In this document: in pieces, positions 10,801-23,000 of the stretch
Layout of the letters: each line of letters begins with the position of its first letter
Position numbering within the stretch: the stretch's first letter is position 1
Assembly (NCBI RefSeq): GCF_000003605.2
Contig: NW_003143794.1
Location: forward strand, 940,560-983,263
Length of the DNA: 42,704 nucleotides
Direction: 5' to 3'
From: Saccoglossus kowalevskii
Lineage: Eukaryota; Hemichordata; Enteropneusta; Harrimaniidae
The notes under the pieces: generated by a model
What the model saw: the letters and a program-made list of their open reading frames with translations, nothing else
The model's database searches: none
What the model was told of the DNA's origin: nothing
Translations under genes and position numbers: made by a program

Positions 10801-13800
10801 TCATATCTCTGACATGCATTGACTAATTGCAATCAAACTTTAAAACTAAATTTTATCCATCATTGTCACACATATTACCATGCAATTGTTTTAAATTCTG
10901 ATTCAAAATGGCTGGCTCACTGCAGTTTTGTTCGCTGTTGAACAGCAAGTGGAATGACAGGACTTGTTTATCAATTATTTTCTCTAGCATCGTCAGAGGT
11001 TGTCATAACAACAGATCAAGGAGTACGTGGAGGAAAAATAATTGATTTAAAGAAAACTGTAGATGCAGCTGTTGCGAGTTGTCCAACTGTTAAGAAGGTG
11101 TTTGTAACACAGAGAACTGGAGCTGAGGTACCAATGGGAGAGCTGGATATACCAGTGGAAGCTGTAAGATTGCCATATTTATTTATATGTATTGCCAAAT
11201 AGAACACACAATTTTGTTATTGACATCTTGCAATTAAATTATACTCACTGTGTATAACTTTATTTTATCTAAAAAAAATGCGTTACGGGGCTCAGTTTGT
11301 TTTTGATTCCACTCATTGGTTTACAGTACATCTATAAAATCAGATCAAATAACTTAACGAATTACATTCTCTATCTTCTTTCTGACAGGATTTAAAGCAG
11401 CCTGTAACAGGAATTCAGATTTCTATTTCTATTTTCAGAACACAGCAATTATTATGTTAAATTTAAGCAGATAAATGGAATTCAAATAATACAATCAGAC
11501 CAAAACAGCTTAAATTTAAGCCTCTCAAAACTTTGTATTCTCCAACATCTTACACGCATCATTAATATATGAATACAAATACTATCATACCTACAGGTGT
11601 GTGTTTAGAAAATAGCAAGTTGAATTAAAACACATTATAGATAGTAAGACGTCGTTACAAGGGGATGTAAACTGACAGCCATATACTAAAATTTACCAGA
11701 GTCCATATGTAGTCCACTGTGTTTAAAGTTATTTGACCAACTAATCTCACCAATTTTAATGTACGGGGCAGAAATCTGGGCATGTGATTTATTAAAAGAT
11801 GACAATGATCTTGAACACACCTGTAATCAATTTTATCTTTTCATATTTGGTGTAAGTAAAACTACATCAGTAATCGGTATTAAAGGAGAACTTGGCAGAA
11901 CGCCAATAAGAATTAAGGCGTCAACATTGGCAACTAAATATTGGTTCAGGCTAAATACCCTACCTGATAACCATATACTTAAATGTGCTCTCGATGAAGC
12001 AATTAAGAATAATTCTAGTTGGATAAAACATATTGAAAATATAATGGGCCACAATGACTTAGTGATCATAATTTAGAAATTGAAAGAGGCAGACAACAAC
12101 GACCAAAAATTCCTGCGGATGAGCGATTTTGTAAAAAATGTAATACAAATTCAGTTGAGGACGAACAACATTTTATCCTAGATTGTGAATTTCTCAATAA
12201 AGAAAGAGGGGAGCTGTTTCAGGAAATAGGAATTAAAAATAAACTAAATAAAACAGATAATTTCATTAAAATAATGACGTGCTTCATACTCCTGGCAAAG
12301 TTTCTAAATAAGGCAAAACAGAAATCAGGTATATGATAGCTATCACCTCTACATTGGGAGAATCCTGTAACTATCATTAATTTGTTTTTCCTATTAAGCT
12401 TTTAACATCTTTTATTTTTAATTTTATCTTATAGTCTAGCTACTGTATTTTTTCTTATGATTTGTATTTTATTTACCATACTGCGCCCTCTGATGGCATA
12501 GTAGTGTAATAAAGTTATTATTATTATTTAGTCACATTAGGTTACTTTCCTTCACAGCTTCCTTTGTGAGAGACACTTTTTTTTCTGTGACTAGTTTTAT
12601 GAACTTTGACCTATATTCATTTTAAAATGGCTATAAGATTAAGCTATAACATTTGGGAATTTACATTCTTGTGGAATGCTTGGTTACCCTTTCTTTTTAT
12701 CTCCATCTTGCACAGAAAAATATCAAGAATTTATATTTTCAAAAATAGAAGCAATATTATAGTCTAATGTAAACATGTATTTGTTTTGTATAGGAACTTG
12801 CTGGCCAGCCTACAGAATGTAACCCGGAAATAATGGATAGTGAAGATATGCTATTTATGCTGTATACTTCAGGTAGTACTGGTCAACCTAAAGGTTTAGT
12901 CCATACACAGGCTGGATACCTACTGTATGCTGGCTTCACACACCAGGTAAGGCAATATAAATTTAAAATTGTTTTGTTGAGATAGCATAGATTCATTCAA
13001 TTAAATGTCAACTTCAATCTACATGTATTTTTTTTTTTATCTCATCCATGTCCAAATGTGAGGGAATACTATTCTGACAGTCGGTTTAATTTGTTAAAAC
13101 TGGCGGCGAAGCTGCTCATTAGTTCTTCTAACTATGGAATATAGGATGATACTTACGTACTGTTATGATAACTAAAAGTTATCTAATAACTGGTTATTGA
13201 CTTGTCAGTAACCCCAACTCGGATTAAAATCTTTTGGATGGGGGATCACCTTCAGAGGGAGGGTCCCCCATTTCTGGAATAGCGTGTGTACGCTTGCGCA
13301 ATCACTCCCTTTATAAATCCGACCATCGTTGATATTGGTCATTTCTTTTGGGGGAGGCGGGTGCGGACGTAAGTATCATCCTATATTCCATAGCTGGAAG
13401 AACTAATAGGCGGCTTGGCTGCCAGTTCTAACAAACTATGTCATATAGGATGATACTGCAAGTCTGATTGCTTTGATATTGCATATATAGGTACTAAATG
13501 TGGACCTCTCTCAGATTTGTTCATTTTGTAATGATATCTTTAATTCTCTAATTTTGGTGAATATTTTTGTAATTTTTGGTAAAAAGTGATATTTTCAAAT
13601 TCTTGTTGAAAACCATAAGTCTGATTGCTTTGCTATTACATATATAGGTACTACATGTGGACCTCTCACAGATTTGTTCATTTCGTGATGATATCTTTAA
13701 TTCTCTAATTTTGGTGAATATTTTTGCAATTTTTGGTAAAAAGTGATATTTTCAACTTCTTGTTGAAAACCGTAAGTCCGATTGCTTTGATACTATACAT

Positions 13801-16800
13801 ATAGGTACCTCAGGTAGACCTCTCTCAGATTTGTTCATTTCGTGATGATATCTTCAATTATCTAATTTTAATGAATATTTTCAGTTCTTTAATTGAAATG
13901 TGCATTGCTAACAGCAGAGCTACTATATCTCAGCCGACAGGCAGATAAGATTCAAAATGGCCCACTGGCCGCCATTTTGTTTTAATGAATGTGGTTCTAG
14001 TGCTCTATCTCTGACTTGCTTTGACTGATTATGTTCAAATTTCAAATTTGAAATATTCATTATACATCATGTCATAGATATACAGATATATTATTTGACG
14101 ATCCTATTAAAAATGAACGATTGGTGGCCATTTTTGTGCTAACAAATTATCAAATATCAAGCATTAGACATTACAGGTTCCTGATTCACGTCATTATATT
14201 TTTCAGATCGGATTCAGAATGGCTGACTAGCGGCCATTTTATTTTAATGAATGGACTTCTTGAGCCTTATCTCTGACATGCTTTGACTGATTATGTTCAA
14301 ATTTTATATATTCATTATACATGTATTCAAAATGGCTGATTTTGTTTTAATTAATGCTGTTCCAGAGCAATATCTCACAATACTCACCGTAATCATATTC
14401 CTGACATGTTTATATTACTATAATGCCAAATTAAAATGTAAATTTATACATAATCATAGCGAATGGAATATGCAATAGGAAAATTGTTTTCTTGAATGCT
14501 TAACTAATATTCATTTCTTACAGACTGTTTTTGACTACCAAAAAGATGACATCTTTGCATGTGTTGCTGACATTGGATGGATTACTGGTCATTCATATGT
14601 TGTGTATGGACCATTGTTTAATGGAGCTACCACTGTGTTGTTTGAGAGTATACCAACATATCCAGACCCTGGTAGGTTAATAGACCATTGTTTAATGGAG
14701 CTACCACTGTGTTGTTTGAGAGTATACCAACATATCCAGACCCTGGTAGGTTAATAGACCATTGTTTAATGGAGCTACCACTGTGTTGTTTGAGAGTATA
14801 CCAACATATCCAGACCCTGGTAGGTTAATGGACCATTGTTTAATAGAGCTACCACTGTGTTGTTTGAGAGTATACCAACATATCCAGACCCTGGTAGGTT
14901 AATAGACAATTGTTTAATGGAGCTACCACTGTGTTGTTTGAGAGTATACCAACATATCAAGACCCTGGTAGGTTAATGGACCATTGTTTAATAGAGCTAC
15001 CACTGTGTTGTTGAAAGTATACCAACATATCCAGACCCTAGTAGGTTAATATGTCATTGTTTAATGGAGCTACCACTGTGTTGTTGAAAGTATACCAACA
15101 TATCCAGACCTTGGTAGGTTAATATACCATTGTTCACTGTCAAACATCACATCATAAGTTACAGCCCAAATTATTTGCCCATTGTTTAAAGGGCATATTT
15201 TCTCTTTGCACCCATATTTGGGCTGTAATATTTGTATTATATGCCTCTCAGATAATACATGTTATGATGTATATATAAATTTTACCCTCCAAAACAATCT
15301 TACATTTCTGGTAAAAAAAAATTCAATCCCTACGTTTAAAAGCACCGCCATCTTGTGTAACATTGGTCTGTACAAGTGGTGACGGTCAATACACACTTTA
15401 AATAATGCACATTATTCCAATTCGGAATCATGTATCAAATTGAAGTGACTGCGTGTAATAATGAATACATCAAATCTTTCTTTGTTTGGTAGGTCGTTAC
15501 TGGGAGATGGTAGAACGGTTGAAGGTTAACCAGCTTTACTGTGCTCCGACTGCTATTAGATTATTATTGAAGTCTGGTGAGAAACATGTCAACAAGTACG
15601 ATAGATCATCTCTTAAAACTATCGGATCAGGTTTGTTGCAATGCATCATGTGTATTTATGTAAAATAAATGTGTTTATTCAATGTTTTTTAATGGGAAGA
15701 TATTAAAATATGCAAATTTGAACCAGTAGCCGGATTTGTAATAACAAACATGTTTTTAAATACTAAACATAATTTTTTTGGTTTTATAATGATTCAGTGA
15801 CTTCAAAATTATGGTACTGTAAAATGACTAATTTTCACTGGGTTTAAATTTCACTGATTTACCATTTCAGGCATATTCAGTGGGTTTTAAATTCACAGTT
15901 TCGTCATTTAGATAATGTGTTCTATGCTAAATTTTACATATTCACTGGGTTTTAATTTAGCTCATTTTCCAGTCAGCGAAATAAGCTAAATTAAAACCCA
16001 GTGAATAATTTCCCCCTTTGCAGTATACTATTTATTGTTCGTTTATTATGTTCCCGTAATCCCCTCTCAGGTAACTGTGTGGATTATTTCTAGTAAATTC
16101 GTTACATTTTTAAAAACCACACATTAGCCAAAAAAAACAATGGCAAATATGGCTAATAAAAATATTTTTCAATTTTGACTAATAAAACAGTTTATAACTT
16201 GAACCAATATAGAAAAAATGCACCCCCCCCCCCCAGCCACACACACACTTGCACACACACAAACACCCGCGCCAAGAAAACCTAGCATGCTGTTACATGT
16301 ATCTCATCATGTTTGTACACACAGTTGGTGAACCCCTGAATCATGAAGCTTGGGAATGGTATTACAACGTTGTTGGGCAAAAGCGATGTACTTTGGTCGA
16401 CACTTGGTGGCAAACCGGTGAGTAAAAAAAAAATGTTAGTAACTCCCTTATGGTTTTAATCTCGTAAGTCTTTTTGGTGATGAAACCATAAAAGTTATGA
16501 TTATTAATTTTTTGTCAAGCAGCTTGGTGACGATGTTAACCCAATTTCATTTTCAAACTTTAAGACATTTTTTTTTTCTTTTATCAGAAACTGGGGGTAT
16601 ATTAATTTCTCCACGTCCATCAGAGCCATTTGGTGAATTGAGGCTTGGACCAATGAGAGCTTTACCTGGAATAGAACTTGTTCTCATGCATGATATGGTC
16701 AGTACTATTTGTTTCATTATCAATTATTGAAAAGCACATGTATGAAACTATGATGCATGGTTCATTGTCCATTAATATGTTGTCATCTCTTACATATTTC

Positions 16801-19800
16801 ATACTTGATGTAATCTGTATATTACACAATGTTGTGTCCCATGATGGTCATGTATGTCTACTATGTATTGTTATATATCAAAATAGTCACATTTATTGGT
16901 GCCTTCTGTCTGTGTGTTTGTTCGTCTGTGTTGTTAAATCATTTCTCAGTCTTGTATCTAATATGTTGGCATGTTTGAGGTTATATTCTTGAGTACCGTA
17001 TGAATAATTTTATTTGAATTTAATGACTATTGATAGAGTTTATTGATTGTATTGCATTTTCTCACTGTGGAGTGATTGATATTTTTGGGGTAAATGAACC
17101 ATTAGTTCATCTTAAAATCTAGTTTAGATATAGATTCTATTATATGTTTTACTCATACATATTTTGTCTCTTTTTCTCCATCCACAATGTCTCCTCCATG
17201 TGTATGAATTTAATGTCGATACCTGGTGTCCAGGAGAAGGTAATCACAGCCACACTACAAAACTAATCTTTGCGCTATTTGCTTGTAGTTACATATCTTT
17301 AATTGTGCATGACTTGTTTGTTGCAAAATGTTTTCTTGTACATGCAGTCTTCTGCAATTGTCTAACACTGACAAAGTGTAATTCACTTTTAATCAATAAC
17401 ATTTTTTTCTCCAAAATTTCTTATAAACATTTTCTATCATTTGGATGAAAATGCTGTTGATCTTTAATCATTAATTAAAGCGACAATCAAAATGAATTTG
17501 AACATTTTTTTGTTCGAATATAACCACATAAAGATGACCAAATATTGTTTTAAACACAACTTCATAGGCAAAGCGATTGTCACCTAAAATGTGATGTGAA
17601 AACTAAGGGTTGTGTAGTCACCATTTCATTTGAATAAGTCATATGTTGGGGAGTGTAAAATATTATGCCACATGATGTACACAATTATGGAAAATGACAC
17701 ATAAAATCATCAGGTTGTATGTCAATCCACTTAGTCTCTCAAGATGGCAATGTGTGCAACATTTCGCCAAGGGTCCTTGGTAAGTCGTCATAATGTTCGC
17801 TTGACAAAATTGGAATTCAATAGACCTGGAGGCAACCCTGCAGCCATGATTTTTTTCTTGCAAATGATAATGTACAACTTTAGTGTATATGCTATGCTTT
17901 CAGTGTTCACATTTCGGCAATGGCTGTTAATGATAACAAGAAATGTTTATTATTAATTAAACCTAATAGTTCAATAGTTACAGCTATTACTTCTTTAAAG
18001 TTAGAGGAAAATGATGAAATATTATACATACAGTTATGAAAGCTTTGTGCAAATTGCATGCAAGCTTGTGTGCTTAATGTAGATGGTCGTAGTTTCGCAA
18101 AACACATATTTTTATGGGGGGAAAATCATGAAATTCGATAGCAGCGAATATTACAAAATTGGAGTATTTTTTTTTTTCACAGTACGGGTATTATTGTTCT
18201 CATCAGTTTGTGAAGCTGTCTGCTCTGTTTCATATTACTATACATTCTCAAGATTTTCTTCATAATGTGACTACTTTCGTCTCTAATGTATGTGGCATGA
18301 CATGCAAGTTTAACTACATGCTACTGCACATTGTTATACATCTCCATAAGTCACAGCGTGCTGTAATTTTGTGGTATTGCACAGGATATCTGCATCCAAC
18401 TCTATCAGGAAATGCGATTTCAAATATGGAATTGTGACATAGTATTTCCAAGATGGTGCAAAATTTTAAAAAAGTAGCAAAAGCACTTGGTACAGTTTTG
18501 GGCTTCCTATGTACACCAAGAGCTTAGATCAGGAAGATGTATAATAATATAGTTTGATTTTTTTGCTATTTTGTACATATACTTCTCAATACCCTTAACA
18601 CATTGCCTACTGAAAAACTCCACGAATAGATGAAATGAATCACTCAGAAGAACTGTGTCAACAGGCAATGTGTTTTTTCTATAGTCTAGAATAGACTGTT
18701 AGGTTGTCTGCATGGCACCTGGGAACATACATGGTTCTGACTAAAATTTTCTTAATGTTTATTTGATCATGACTTAAATGTCACAACATTACGCAGGTTC
18801 CAGGGCCAATGAAATGCAATATAACATCACCTGATGTCCAAAGACAATGAACTGGTAAATTTTCCCCACAATGGTTATTATTGGTGATTTATAAATTTGG
18901 TACCCAAAGACCAGCATTTATGGTTGTAAATTTTTCCCATTGCTATGAAGTTTATATTTATTGTATAATTAAATTTGCTTATGACAACCTATGCCTGTCT
19001 ATCGTCTGAACTTGTGCACTAATATTGGAGTTACTGCCACCACAGTTAGTCTTTGTTAGTAACCTTGCTGCCACTTCAATATATATCTGTTATCAATGTG
19101 TAATTTGTTGTCCTATCTGTGATGTCATAACTAGTTGTATTCTAATTTGCAGGATAAGGAAATGAAAGGTAACGATGCATATGGTGCATTATGTGTTCGA
19201 ACGCCGTGGCCCGGTATTGCACGTACAGTATATGGTGATCATCAGCGCTACATTGATACATACTTTAAAACCTATCCAGGTAAATCAATATATTGGTAAT
19301 AAATTCTGAAAAATGGAGCAAGATACATTTTCTGTTGACTCAAAGTTATATTTGATTTTAGTTATCAGTATAGTGCTAAAAATTGAATTAAAATCACTCA
19401 TTCGATTGGATACAGTAGAGTTAGTTATTGGAATTGGATAGATTGCCAATATAGTTCGATTTATCATCAAAGAACATTAATTATAGACAATATTGCCATG
19501 ATGAATTACATTGTAAGTTGTGTCACAGGTTTCTATTCTGTGGGCGTGGGGGGATTTGGGGCGAGGTTCTGGGATTTTTATTCCATAACAACGTCATAAA
19601 AGTTGTACCTTTTATCTGCAGTACCTAAAAAATTATACTGTAGTCATTGTCGTCAAGTGGATAATGTATTCTTATTTAAATTTGTAGGGTTGTATTTTTC
19701 TGGTGATGGTGCACATCGTGATCACTATGGTTACTATTTGATCACTGGTCGTATGGATGATGTCATTAACGTCAGTGGACATCGGCTGGGTACAGCTGAA

Positions 19801-20018
19801 GTTGAAGATGCCATGGTGAGATTTTTTTATATTGTTACTGAAATTGTGCTATACAAGATTTTGAGACTGTTTTTCTGTAGTTTCTTATTTAGTATGTGCA
19901 GTTGAACTTTTTAGTTTTTGCTTTATTCTTGTTAGTCCTCGTTCGAACGAAGTCCGAAAACGGGGACTTATGATTCGGTCTCTGTCCGTCTGTCCGTCCG
20001 TCTGTCTGTCTGTCTGTC

Positions 20019-20053
<35 letters not shown>

Positions 20054-23000
20054 CTGTCTGTCTGAGTCATATTTCAGAATCCTTTGGACCGAGTGCCAAG
20101 TACTTTATGTGGGACATATGCACATGCAGTGGTTTAGCGATTAGATTCAAAATGGCCGACTGGCAGCCATCTTGTTTTTTGAAAATGTTGTATTTTGGAC
20201 ATGTTTTGTAAGTTTTCATTCAAATTTGATACTTAGATTATACATGTTAAGATACATGTCCTCTGTCTGTCCGTCCGTCCGTGCATTTGTCCGTCCGGAG
20301 TCACATTTCAAAATCCGTTGGACCAAATCCGTTCATTCTTTAAATGTACCTAGTACTTTATATGGGACATATGCACATGCAGTGGTTTAGCGATTCAATT
20401 CAAAATGGCCGACTGGCAGCCATCTTGTTTTTTGAAAATGTTGTATTTTGGACATGCTTTGTCAGTTTTCGTTCAAACTTTGTTCATAGATTATACATGT
20501 TAGGATACATGTCCATGACGATTTGTTTTTAAAATTGGATCAAAGATGGCCAATTGACAGCCATCTGACTTTTTGGCCTTATTACAGGGTTTTTTTTAAG
20601 AAAAAATTAACAAGAGGGAGCACTCACAGGCGGGGGAGTGGAGTGACCAAGTTAGCAAAGAAATAACATGGCGGATCAACAAGGAAACGCCATATCAGAA
20701 GGTTTCTGCGCATTTTAATGGTGTATCTATCACCATTGAAATATTTTTGGAGTAATTTTAGTGTATTTGGTGTCCAGGCACATTGTCAGCTGGTGTTGCT
20801 GTGAAGTTTTCACAGATAAAAAAAAATATTTGAGAAAGATTTCGTTTTGTACGGCAGCACGGAAGTGTGTGGCTCAAGAAATATATTTATGACTTTAAAC
20901 TTCAATTCGGTAAGAGGGCACTAGCCAAAAGTATCAGGGCTTCCCTGTTCCTCAGTTTAGAAAAACCTCTGTTACTACTACATGTATATTTCCAAGATTC
21001 ATGTACCATTTTCATTTGTATTTGGCACATACATCATACATGTCAGTTTGTTCCATAATCAGATCAAAGATGGCCAAATAACTATATCTCTGTCACCATG
21101 TATCATTTTCATTGATATTTAGCTGTCATAAATGGATACATGTACATGTCAATTCAATTTGCAATTTGATCAAATATGGCCGACTGGCGGCCATCTTGTT
21201 TGTTAAAAATGTGATAACTTGGACATGCTTTCACTTGTGATCTATTTTTTTCTTTGCTATGTCTTAAACTGGAGGGGTCGTCGCGCAACACGTGTTCGAA
21301 TTTGATGTAAATAAACAATCTGACTTGTTTTAGTGTGCAAAGGTTGTGGGAAATTGAACTGTTCAGCACCCCTGTATTTCAACCATTATACAAATATGGA
21401 CAGCGAAATTATCTTATTCACTCTGTGATTAATGCATGCACTTACATAAATGACAGAGATGTGTTTATTTCCAAAATAAGTTATATTTTGATGATTCAAT
21501 ATACAGTAAATGCAATTTGTTTATTTACATGCATTTAGAGATGCACTTCTAATAGAGAAAATACAGTATATGGTGGTAATTGTTAATGTTTAACACATTG
21601 TCATATATTGTAAACTTCATAAATCAGTTCATATATAAGCAAAGGCTGTCATTGGATTACCAGTTGGGTTGTTTACTTAAGAAATGTCAATGTTTATTTC
21701 CCAGAGAGATGCAATTAATCTCAATATGTGAAAATAAAGTTGTGTATTTTTGTAATTCAATGAAACTTCAAGGATGTTTATCCCACAAATAACAGAACAA
21801 GGCAATTACCCAAAACGTGAATGATATGCGTCACTTGCCTGTCTGTAATCCCAATAACATGCCCCTGTTGCTATAGCGCTGCCATGGCTACAATATAACA
21901 GTGACCTCTGTGACTGGCTATAGTTCACTGGGTTCAGTGTATCAATATACTTCACTGAAACAATGCGCTCTTGGGTAAACATATTTACTTCATCGTATAT
22001 TATATGTACTCATGCTAAAAAGTTAGGACATTTAAGACTGCCTAACCATACTGCTGATAAACCTCCACATGTTCACACTATTTTCTTATTTTTCACATCA
22101 AAAGTATCAATGTGACATTGTTTGTTTATTTATTTTTTACGCAGACCTGGAAAAAATAATAACAATACAGTATCACAAAAATACAATATAATACGAACAA
22201 ACACAACTAAAATGGAGCTAAAATGATCAAGTAACTGAAATTTAAGAGAGCATGTAGGATGCGCATATCAAACATAATTCTACTGGTAGATTAATGGGGA
22301 TATTAAACAGTTTTAATTAAAGTTGAACAAGTTGAACTGCAATGAACTTGCAGCTTTCAACATAAATATTTTACAAATTTAAATTGCACATGTTAAATTT
22401 TGTCAGAAAGTCCCTTTTGATGTGGCACCCAAACCACAAAGCCATACTCCATGAGAATAAATCTTACATAAAGTAAAATCATGAAAGGAATAACAAGTAT
22501 TATCATACATCTGTCACCGTAACACAATAAGTTACAGCGTGACTAATTTTGTGGGTTATTTTCATCCTACTATATTAGGAAATGCAAATTCCAAATATTG
22601 AATGATTACGCTCGTAAGCGTCCTCTAATAATAAAAACAAACATGGCTGCAACCAGGGTTTGACTGGACTCCATACAAAGAAGTTCGCTGATTCTGTTCT
22701 AAACTTTTTGGATTTCGACATTCCCATGATGTATCACTCAGACAGTACGCCGTCGATACTCCTGCTGTTCTGTCTTTGTGAATACTTTTTGGTATCCTTA
22801 TAATAACCTTATATATTTAACATGATTATTGTAATATTCTTGGTTGTTCCTTTCACTTAGGATGAGCATCCCGCTGTAGCAGAGACAGCTGTGGTAGGAT
22901 TTCCACATGATATCAAAGGAGAAGGTATGATATGTGATATCCATATTTTATTTATAAGCAATGTTTGAAAGCCATCCAATTCCATGTCAATTGAAGGTAT

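Larger units (their letters stand above)
7310..10987 (+). other. ACSS intron 4, 3.7 kb, repeat-filled
   Basis: This is the largest ACSS intron. It contains an AT-rich repeat-like stretch at 7430-7700 and a relatively GC-rich segment at about 7850-8290 with broken coding-like frames on the minus strand. A complete family A element follows at 8604-9450, and a family A core fragment lies at 10740-10930. The stretch 9480-10730 shows nothing recognisable. Confidence 0.6.

Noticed and set aside
14775..14960. Minus-strand ORF with internal repeats
   Set aside because: It is produced by the 74-bp tandem array and is antisense to ACSS exon 7 copies.
17234..17239. A six-base micro-exon (GAGAAG between CCAG and GTAATC) in ACSS intron 10
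   Set aside because: Joining exon 10 directly to exon 11 already gives the same spacing as human ACSS1, so no residues are missing.
19982..20063. GTCC/GTCT repeat tract as a CRISPR-like array
   Set aside because: It is an uninterrupted microsatellite with no spacers, in a eukaryotic intron, and it belongs to repeat family A.
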